Below, in pieces: positions 54,060 to 61,145 of a stretch of 64,000 bases of DNA (its first letter is position 1; every line of letters begins with the position of its first letter). The DNA is taken from NCBI GenBank assembly GCA_947475995.1, contig CANJNI010000004.1:62001-126000 (forward strand), in the 5' to 3' direction. The translations under genes were made by a program, and so were the position numbers. The notes beneath the pieces are model-generated. The model ran no database searches and was not told the DNA's origin. It was given only the letters and a program-made list of their open reading frames with translations. Origin of the DNA: Beijerinckiaceae bacterium. Lineage in GTDB: Bacteria > Pseudomonadota > Alphaproteobacteria > Rhizobiales > Beijerinckiaceae.

Positions 54060-56041
54060 TAGTGGAAACCGGCCATTACGCCCTCGTTCTGGCGCTGGCG
54101 CTGAGCCTCGTTCAGGCGCTCATTCCCCTCTACGGCGGTCTGAGGCGCGATGAGTCCCTGATGGCGATCGCCCCTCCTGTGGCGGTGGTTCAATTCCTGC
54201 TGATCGCCGCCAGCTTCGCGGCGCTGAGCTGGGCGCACATCGTTTCGGATTTCTCGCTTCTGAACGTCGTCGAAAATTCCCATTCGACCAAGCCGATGAT
54301 CTACAAGATCTCCGGCGTGTGGGGAAACCACGAAGGGTCGATGCTCCTTTGGGTCCTGATCCTTTCGCTCTTCGGCGGGCTGATGGCGATCTTTTCGCGC
54401 GGAATGCCGAGCGACCTGCGCGCCCTGACTCTTTCGGTTCAGGGATGGATCGGGGCGGCCTTCCTGCTTTTCATCCTGTTGACCTCCAACCCGTTCGCGC
54501 GGCTTGCCCGCCCTCCGATTGAGGGGCAGGACCTCAATCCCATCCTTCAGGACCCCGGCCTCGCGATCCATCCGCCACTGCTCTACCTCGGCTATGTCGG
54601 CTTCTCGATGACGTTTTCCTTCGCGACCGCTGCATTGCTGGCAGGGCGTATTGACGCTTCGTGGGCGCGGTTCGTGCGGCCATGGACTCTGGTCGCGTGG
54701 ATTTTCCTGACGCTCGGCATCGCGATGGGGTCCTACTGGGCCTATTACACGCTCGGATGGGGCGGCTTCTGGTTTTGGGATCCGGTCGAAAATTCCTCGC
54801 TCATGCCGTGGATCGCCGGTACGGCGCTGCTTCATTCGGCGGCCGTCATGGAAAAGCGCGACGCCCTGAAGGTTTGGACGATCTTTCTGGCGATTCTGGC
54901 CTTCTCGCTGTCGTTGCTGGGCACGTTCCTTGTCCGCTCGGGCGTGCTGACATCCGTTCACGCTTTCGCCACCGACCCGACTCGCGGCGTCTTCATCCTG
55001 CTGATTCTCGTGTTCTTCATCGGCGGCTCGCTGGCGCTGTTTGCTTTCCGGGCGTCATCGCTGAAGACAGGCGGAATTTTCGCGCCGATCTCCCGCGAAG
55101 GCACGATGGTGCTGAACAACCTGCTGCTGACGACAAGCTGCGCCACCGTCTTCGTCGGAACCCTCTATCCTCTCGCGCTGGAAGCAGTCGCCGACGAAAA
55201 GATTTCCGTCGGACCGCCATTTTTCAACATGACCTTCGGCCCGCTCTTCATCCCGATATTCCTGGCGATGCCGATCGGTCAACTCCTGTCATGGAAGCGT
55301 GGTGACCTGCTCGGCGCAGTGCAGCGGCTGATGTGGGCTGCTGCTATCGGGGTCGGCGGCGGACTGGTCTTCGCCTTGTCGAAGGGCGAACCGGTTTTGT
55401 CGGTGCTCGCAGCCGGACTGGCGCTCTATGTCATCGTCGGTTCGTTTGTGGACGTCATGGGCCGGGTATTCGTGCGCGGTGCGGGCTTCAAGATTGCCTT
55501 GTCGCGAGCGGTCGGCCTTCCGCGTTCAGCGTGGGGAACCTCGCTAGCCCATGCGGGCGTCGGACTGACGCTGCTTGGCCTTGCGGCGACCGGGTGGGGC
55601 ATTGAAAAGATTCAGGCCGTTCGTCCAGGCGATGAGATCGAACTCGGGCCCTGGCGTCTGGTCATCCGCAGTTTCGAGCCCCGCGACGGATCGAACTACA
55701 AGGCGCTTGTGGTGCACACGGAAATTCGCGACGGCAATCGTCTTGTCGACACCATCGAGCCTTCGCGCCGCCAGTTCTCGACGCGTCAGATGACCACGAG
55801 CGAAGCGGGCATCTCGACGCTTTCGTTCGGTCAGGTTTATGTGACGGTCGCTGAGCAGAACCCGGACGGTTCACTTGACGCGCGTCTCTACTGGAAGCCT
55901 CTCGTGTCGCTCATCTGGCTTGGCGCTCTTGTCATGTCGCTGGGCGGCGCGCTGTCGTTGAGCGACAGGCGTCTGCGCATCGGCGTAGCGCGCCGGGCTC
56001 GCAAGACCGGAACGCCGCCTGCGGCGGTGCCTGCCGAATGA
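54056..56041 (+). CDS. ccmF: Heme lyase CcmF/CycK
   Basis: A 661-residue polytopic membrane protein (about 15 spans) that attaches heme to apocytochrome c. The WWD heme-handling motif is seen as WGGFWFWDPVENSSLMPWI; WGNHEGSMLLW and the conserved periplasmic His residues are also visible. GTG start overlapping the ccmE stop; its own stop overlaps the ccmH ATG. Confidence 0.95.
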   Translation: MIVETGHYALVLALALSLVQALIPLYGGLRRDESLMAIAPPVAVVQFLLIAASFAALSWAHIVSDFSLLNVVENSHSTKPMIYKISGVWGNHEGSMLLWVLILSLFGGLMAIFSRGMPSDLRALTLSVQGWIGAAFLLFILLTSNPFARLARPPIEGQDLNPILQDPGLAIHPPLLYLGYVGFSMTFSFATAALLAGRIDASWARFVRPWTLVAWIFLTLGIAMGSYWAYYTLGWGGFWFWDPVENSSLMPWIAGTALLHSAAVMEKRDALKVWTIFLAILAFSLSLLGTFLVRSGVLTSVHAFATDPTRGVFILLILVFFIGGSLALFAFRASSLKTGGIFAPISREGTMVLNNLLLTTSCATVFVGTLYPLALEAVADEKISVGPPFFNMTFGPLFIPIFLAMPIGQLLSWKRGDLLGAVQRLMWAAAIGVGGGLVFALSKGEPVLSVLAAGLALYVIVGSFVDVMGRVFVRGAGFKIALSRAVGLPRSAWGTSLAHAGVGLTLLGLAATGWGIEKIQAVRPGDEIELGPWRLVIRSFEPRDGSNYKALVVHTEIRDGNRLVDTIEPSRRQFSTRQMTTSEAGISTLSFGQVYVTVAEQNPDGSLDARLYWKPLVSLIWLGALVMSLGGALSLSDRRLRIGVARRARKTGTPPAAVPAE

Positions 56042-56517
56042 AAACCTTCCGCCGATTTCTCCTGACGCTTTTGCTGCTGTGGCCGGTTGGCGCTCTGGCC
56101 GTTGAGCCGGGCGAAATTCTGGCTGATCCTGCCCTCGAACATCGCGCGCGCGAATTGTCAGCGGAATTGCGGTGCCTCGTCTGTCAAAATCAGTCGATTG
56201 ACGACTCGCAGGCGCCGCTCGCCAAGGACCTCAGGATGATCGTCCGCGAGCGTCTGGTGGCGGGCGACTCGGATGATTCCATCCGCACCTATCTGGTCGC
56301 CCGCTACGGCGATTTCGTCCTCCTGAAGCCGCCGTTCAAGGTGACCACCCTTCTGCTTTGGCTGTCGCCACTGCTCGTGCTTCTGGCGGGCGGTCTCGCC
56401 GTGCTGATGTCGATGCGAAGCCGACGCGCGGCATCCGGCGCCGGAGCCGGACTGAGCGACGCCGAGCGTGCAAAGCTCGCGCATATTCTGGATCGGGACG
56501 GCGGCGCTTCGGCCTGA
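56038..56517 (+). CDS. ccmH: Cytochrome c maturation thioreductase CcmH/CycL
   Basis: A 159-residue protein with signal peptide, the redox motif LRCLVCQNQS (Cys46, Cys49) and a C-terminal membrane span (LLLWLSPLLVLLAGGLAVLM). It keeps the CxxCH cysteines of apocytochromes reduced. Short CcmH type without TPRs, which are supplied by CcmI. Confidence 0.95.
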   Translation: MKTFRRFLLTLLLLWPVGALAVEPGEILADPALEHRARELSAELRCLVCQNQSIDDSQAPLAKDLRMIVRERLVAGDSDDSIRTYLVARYGDFVLLKPPFKVTTLLLWLSPLLVLLAGGLAVLMSMRSRRAASGAGAGLSDAERAKLAHILDRDGGASA

Positions 56518-56522
56518 TTATC

Positions 56523-57152
56523 TTACTTTGCTTGCAGCAAGCCAACCAGGACGCCGTTGAAGGCGGACTGAACCGCGATGGCCGCAAGCAAAATGCCGAA
56601 AACCCTCATCAGCACGCGACTCGCAGTGACCCCAATCAATCGATGCAATTGATTGGCGCTCAGCAGCAACGCCAGCGTGAGCAGAAGCACCGCCATCATG
56701 GCGGCGACGACTACGCCGATGCGCTTAGGGTCCCCTTCCGCCGACGACGCCATCACCATCGCGGCGCTCATCGTTCCGGGCCCTGCCAGCAGGGGCGTCG
56801 CGAGCGGAAAGACAGCGATGTCCTCCTTGACATGCGCTTCCGCATTTTCCGGCGGCGACAGTTTCGACTGGCCGGGCTTCGCAAAAATCAGATCAAGCGA
56901 AATCAACATCAGGATGATTCCGCCGGCTGTCTGAAGGGCAGCAATCGAGACGCCCAGCTGGCGCAGCAGCGGTTGCCCCGCCAGGGCAAAGAACAGCAGA
57001 AGTGCGGACGCGATGAGCACAGCCCGCACGGCGATGCTTCGGCGCTGTTCAGGCTTCATGTTCGCCGCAAGCCCGGCGAAGACCGCCGCAGCCTCGATCG
57101 GGCCGATCGTTGCAAAGAAGGTCGCAAACGCCGTCAAAGCAGTCTCGAACAT
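56523..57152 (-). CDS. MarC family integral membrane protein
   Basis: A 209-residue protein with six predicted spans (TAFATFFATIGPIEAAAVFA, FPLATPLLAGPGTMSAAMVM) of the MarC/UPF0056 family. Function is unsettled; it is not a proven drug transporter. Convergent with ccmH, 5 bases apart. Confidence 0.85.
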   Translation of the reverse strand: MFETALTAFATFFATIGPIEAAAVFAGLAANMKPEQRRSIAVRAVLIASALLLFFALAGQPLLRQLGVSIAALQTAGGIILMLISLDLIFAKPGQSKLSPPENAEAHVKEDIAVFPLATPLLAGPGTMSAAMVMASSAEGDPKRIGVVVAAMMAVLLLTLALLLSANQLHRLIGVTASRVLMRVFGILLAAIAVQSAFNGVLVGLLQAK

Positions 57153-57339
57153 GGCTGTCTCCAGTCGCGGGTAACGCTATCGCTGGCTGATCGACATCAC
57201 AACTGACCTTTGCGCCGCCGTCCGTTTGTTCCCGCAGCGCAGATTAAAAAGAATTCATCTGCCGGAAATAGCGGTGTAAATCGGGATGCACCATCTTCTT
57301 CCTCAAGGCGGGCGAGACCCGCATTTGATGGAGAAGTGA

Positions 57340-58881
57340 ATGTCTTCGCTCAACAACCTTCCCGGCCAGAACGCGACTGCCCCGGCGCCGCGCTCCCAGG
57401 CCCAGAAGCTGCGCTACGCTCTGCTGGGCGCAGCCGCCGTGATCGCCGTTGGCGGCGTCTCCGGCTATGCCAACCTCTCCCCGATCCTTTCCGGCCCTGG
57501 CGCGGCTTACGCGCAGGCCTCGGTCGGCGTTCCCTCTTTTGCGGACGTTGTCGATCAGGTCCGCGGCGCGGTCGTGTCCGTCAAGGTCAAGATCGTCGAA
57601 AACGACGCCCCGTCGGCGAACCGCCCGGGATTGCCGCAGTTCGAACCGGGCGACCCGCTGGAACGGTTCTTCCGCCAGTTCGGCGAAGGACGGAACGGCC
57701 AGTCCGCCCCGCAGGGACGCCCGCGTTCGGGCATGTCGCAGGGCTCCGGCTTCGTGATCTCGGCTGACGGCTATGTGGTGACCAACAATCATGTTGTCGA
57801 CAAGGCCACCGAAGTCTCCCTGACCTTCGACGACGGCAAGACTGTCGCCGCCAGCGTGGTCGGAACCGACCCGAAGACCGACCTGGCCCTGTTGAAGATC
57901 AAGGAAGCCGGCAACTACAAGTTTGTCGAATTCGCCGCCAAGGCTCCTCGCGTCGGCGAATGGGTCATCGCGGTCGGCAATCCCTTCGGTCTGGGCGGCA
58001 CCGTGACGGCCGGCATCGTGTCGGCGCGCGGCCGCGACATCGGTTCGGGTCCGTATGACGACTATCTGCAGATTGACGCGCCGGTGAACCGGGGCAACTC
58101 GGGCGGTCCGACCTTCAATGCGCAGGGCCAGGTGGTTGGCGTCAACACGGCCATCTACTCGCCGTCGGGCGGCAGCGTCGGCATCGGCTTCGCCATTCCG
58201 TCGGAAGTCGCCAGGGACGTCATTGCCTCCCTTCACGACAAGGGCAGCGTGGCGCGCGGCTGGCTCGGCGTGCAGATCCAGCCGGTAACGCCTGAGATCG
58301 CCGACTCGTTGTCCCTGAAGGGCCCGAAGGGCGCCCTTGTGGCGGACGCGCAGAAAGACTCTCCCGCAGCGGCCTCCGGCCTGCGCGCCGGCGACGTCAT
58401 CACCGCCGTCAATGGCGACTCGATCGAGAGCCCGCGCGAACTTTCCCGGAAGATTGCGGGCTTCGGTCCGGACAGGAAGGTCGACCTCACGGTGGTCCGC
58501 GAAGGGTCCGAGAAGACCATTGCGGTCAAGCTCGGCAACATGCCGAACGAACAGCGCGCAGAGGCTGCTCCGCAGCGCGACAACCAGCGCGGCGACGCGC
58601 TCACCGGCTACGGCATGACGCTGGCTCCCGCTTCGCAGGTGGCGGGCGCCGGACGACAGGGTGTGGTGGTTGCGGACGTCAATCCCGACGGCCCCGCAGC
58701 CCAGAAGGGCCTGCGCGCCGGCGACGTGATTGTCGAAGCTGCCGGCCAGCCGGTCTCGCGCCCGGCTGACGTCAGCCGCGCGATCGCGGACGCGAAGAAG
58801 GATGGCCGCAAGGCCGTGTTGCTCCGCGTCAAGTCGGCGGACTCGACCCGCTTCGTGGCTCTCGGGCTCACGACCGGCTAA
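57340..58881 (+). CDS. degP: Do-family periplasmic serine protease DegP
   Basis: A 513-residue HtrA protease and chaperone for envelope quality control. An N-terminal membrane/signal helix (about 25-48) is followed by the protease domain with His151 (NNHVVDK), Asp181 (DPKTDLALL) and Ser254 (RGNSGGP), and two PDZ domains (about 300-390 and 420-510, both with GLRAGDVI). A strong terminator follows and then a two-component system that may respond to the same stress. Confidence 0.95.
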   Translation: MSSLNNLPGQNATAPAPRSQAQKLRYALLGAAAVIAVGGVSGYANLSPILSGPGAAYAQASVGVPSFADVVDQVRGAVVSVKVKIVENDAPSANRPGLPQFEPGDPLERFFRQFGEGRNGQSAPQGRPRSGMSQGSGFVISADGYVVTNNHVVDKATEVSLTFDDGKTVAASVVGTDPKTDLALLKIKEAGNYKFVEFAAKAPRVGEWVIAVGNPFGLGGTVTAGIVSARGRDIGSGPYDDYLQIDAPVNRGNSGGPTFNAQGQVVGVNTAIYSPSGGSVGIGFAIPSEVARDVIASLHDKGSVARGWLGVQIQPVTPEIADSLSLKGPKGALVADAQKDSPAAASGLRAGDVITAVNGDSIESPRELSRKIAGFGPDRKVDLTVVREGSEKTIAVKLGNMPNEQRAEAAPQRDNQRGDALTGYGMTLAPASQVAGAGRQGVVVADVNPDGPAAQKGLRAGDVIVEAAGQPVSRPADVSRAIADAKKDGRKAVLLRVKSADSTRFVALGLTTG

Positions 58882-58920
58882 AGGACTGGAGCCGACCCCC
58901 CTCGGGCTCCAATAAAGGAC

Positions 58921-58953
58921 GGCAGACCGGCGCCCCCCGGTCTGCCGTTTTTT
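58921..58953 (+). terminator. Intrinsic terminator after degP
   Basis: GGCAGACCGG (58921-58930) and its exact complement CCGGTCTGCC (58937-58946) enclose a CGCCCC loop and are followed by GTTTTTT. It separates degP from the regulator gene. Confidence 0.9.
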
Positions 58954-58969
58954 GCAAGGACCGGCTAAG

Positions 58970-59662
58970 ATGCCAGACATGCGCCTGCTCATCATCGAAG
59001 ACGATCGCGACGCCGCCAACTATCTGGTCAAGGCGTTCCGCGAATCCGGCCATTCCGCCGACCATGCGGCCGATGGCCTCGCGGGCTATGAGCGCGCCTG
59101 CGAAGGCGATTACGACGTCCTGATCGTCGATCGCATGCTGCCCAGGATGGATGGGCTGACGGTGATCGGCGGGCTTCGTCAGCAGAAGATCGACACGCCA
59201 GTGCTGATCCTTTCGGCGCTCGGGCAGGTGGATGACCGCGTCAAGGGATTGCGCGCCGGCGGCGACGATTACCTGGCCAAGCCTTACGCCTTCTCCGAAT
59301 TGCTGGCCCGCGTCGAGGTTCTGGCGCGGCGGCGCGGCTCCTCGTCGGGTGAGACGACGCACTATCGGGTCGGCGATCTGGAACTTGATCGCCTTGCGCA
59401 CAAGCTGACCCGCGCCGGCAAGGAGATCGTGCTCCAGCCGCGCGAATTTCGTCTGCTCGAATATCTGATGAAACATGCCGGCCAGGTGGTGACTCGCACC
59501 ATGCTGCTGGAAAACGTCTGGGATTATCACTTCGATCCACAGACCAACGTGATCGACGTCCACATTTCCCGCCTGCGGTCGAAGATCGACAAAGGCTTCG
59601 ACGTGCCTTTGCTGCACACCATTCGCGGCGCTGGATACATGGTTCGTGACGGCTCTCGGTAA
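58970..59662 (+). CDS. OmpR-family response regulator
   Basis: A 230-residue regulator: receiver with Asp54 (LIVDRMLPRMDG) and DYLAKPYAF, and a winged-helix domain (REFRLLEYLMKHAGQVVTRT, NVIDVHISRLRSKID). ATGs at 58970 and 58979 are both possible. It overlaps the kinase start by 17 bases. The place after degP suggests an envelope-stress role, by inference only. Confidence 0.87.
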   Translation: MPDMRLLIIEDDRDAANYLVKAFRESGHSADHAADGLAGYERACEGDYDVLIVDRMLPRMDGLTVIGGLRQQKIDTPVLILSALGQVDDRVKGLRAGGDDYLAKPYAFSELLARVEVLARRRGSSSGETTHYRVGDLELDRLAHKLTRAGKEIVLQPREFRLLEYLMKHAGQVVTRTMLLENVWDYHFDPQTNVIDVHISRLRSKIDKGFDVPLLHTIRGAGYMVRDGSR

Positions 59663-61145
59663 ACTCATCCGAACGACGGCGTTCAAGCTGTCGCTGGCCT
59701 ATCTGCTCATCTCCGCGCTGGGAGCCGGCGCCGTGATGGGCTGGGTCGCTTGGAACGTCAAGAAACTGGTCGATGAACAGATCGCCTCCACGGTCGAGGC
59801 TGAAATTGCCGGTCTTTCGGAACAATATGCGCGAGGCGGAATACGGGCTCTTGTCGATGTCGTCGAGCGCAGGGCCCGACAGCCCGGCGCATCGCTCTAT
59901 CTCGTCACGACGTTTGCAGGCGAGACCATCGCGGGCAACGTCGCTGATCTTCCGGCGGGCGTTCTGCAACGGCCCGGCGTGGTCGAGACCAGCTATCAAC
60001 GCCAGGGCGACACCGAGGCCCGGCGGCGTGCGCTGGCCCGCATCTTCGTTCTGCCGGGACGCTTCCGCCTGCTGGTCGGCCGCGACCTCGAAGATCGCGA
60101 AACCCTCAACGGCGTGATGTTGAGGGCGCTGACCACCTCGCTCTTGTGGCTGACCATCATCGGAACCGCAGGCGGCATCTTCGTCGCCAGCCGGGTCTTG
60201 CGGCGCGTCGACGCCATGAATGCCTCCGCGCAGAAAATCATGGCGGGTGATCTCGCCGGTCGTCTCCCCGTTACCGGGAGCAACGACGAACTCGACCGTC
60301 TGGCGCAGAATCTCAATTCCATGCTGGAGCGCATTTCGGAATTGATGAACGGGCTCCGCGAGGTTTCCGACAATATTGCGCACGACCTCAAGACGCCGCT
60401 GACCCGCCTGCGCAATCGTGCCGAGGAAGCGCTGCGCAGCGCCTCTTCACAGGACGACTACCGCGCGACGCTCGAGCGCATGATCGACGAATCCGACAAT
60501 CTGATCCGGATTTTCAACGCCCTGTTGATGATCGCTCGTGCGGAAGCCGGGACGGACCGGCAGGCCATGCGCGCCTTCGACGTTTCCACTGTCGTCACTG
60601 ATCTGGCCGAGCTTTACGAACCTGCGGCGGAGGACGCAGGCGCGCAACTCAGCGTCAGCGCAGGACGCGATCTCATCATCATGGGCAACCGCGAGCTGGT
60701 CGGGCAGGCTCTGGCCAATCTCATCGACAACGCCCTGAAATACGGCGCGCAATCCGATCTGCCTCTCTTGCCGCAAGGAGCCAATGTACTGCCAAAGCGA
60801 ATGGACGTGCAGGTCAGCGCGCGTCAGGTCGGAAATGCCGTCGAAATATCGGTTGCCGACAGAGGCCCCGGCATAGCGGTTGCGGACCGCGAGCGTGTCA
60901 TCGGACGTTTCGTGCGGCTGGAGGGATCGCGTTCGCGGCCGGGGTCAGGCCTGGGATTGTCTCTGGCTTCGGCAGTCGCCCAGTTGCACCACGGCGAGTT
61001 GCGGCTTGAGGACAATGCGCCCGGCCTCCGCGTCGTTATTGCACTTCCCGCCATGATAAATGCCACTTATGTTCCGGCAGCCTCGCCTGTGGAGGCGACA
61101 AGAAGGCTGCCCCATGACGACGCAACGCCCCGAAACGCAAGCTGA
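59646..61145 (+). CDS. Sensor histidine kinase
   Basis: A 499-residue kinase: TM1 about residues 15-37, periplasmic loop, TM2 about 155-180, HAMP (ASRVLRRVDAMNASAQKIMA), HisKA with His246 in NIAHDLKTPLTRLRNRAEEA, and HATPase_c (NLIDNALKYG, DRGPGI, GSGLGLSLA). GTG start inside the regulator gene; its last 32 bases overlap the glnE start. Confidence 0.87.
   Translation: MTALGKLIRTTAFKLSLAYLLISALGAGAVMGWVAWNVKKLVDEQIASTVEAEIAGLSEQYARGGIRALVDVVERRARQPGASLYLVTTFAGETIAGNVADLPAGVLQRPGVVETSYQRQGDTEARRRALARIFVLPGRFRLLVGRDLEDRETLNGVMLRALTTSLLWLTIIGTAGGIFVASRVLRRVDAMNASAQKIMAGDLAGRLPVTGSNDELDRLAQNLNSMLERISELMNGLREVSDNIAHDLKTPLTRLRNRAEEALRSASSQDDYRATLERMIDESDNLIRIFNALLMIARAEAGTDRQAMRAFDVSTVVTDLAELYEPAAEDAGAQLSVSAGRDLIIMGNRELVGQALANLIDNALKYGAQSDLPLLPQGANVLPKRMDVQVSARQVGNAVEISVADRGPGIAVADRERVIGRFVRLEGSRSRPGSGLGLSLASAVAQLHHGELRLEDNAPGLRVVIALPAMINATYVPAASPVEATRRLPHDDATPRNAS

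Noticed and set aside
57244-59019. 591-codon minus-strand frame over degP
   Set aside because: Antisense to degP, whose triad and PDZ domains are clear.
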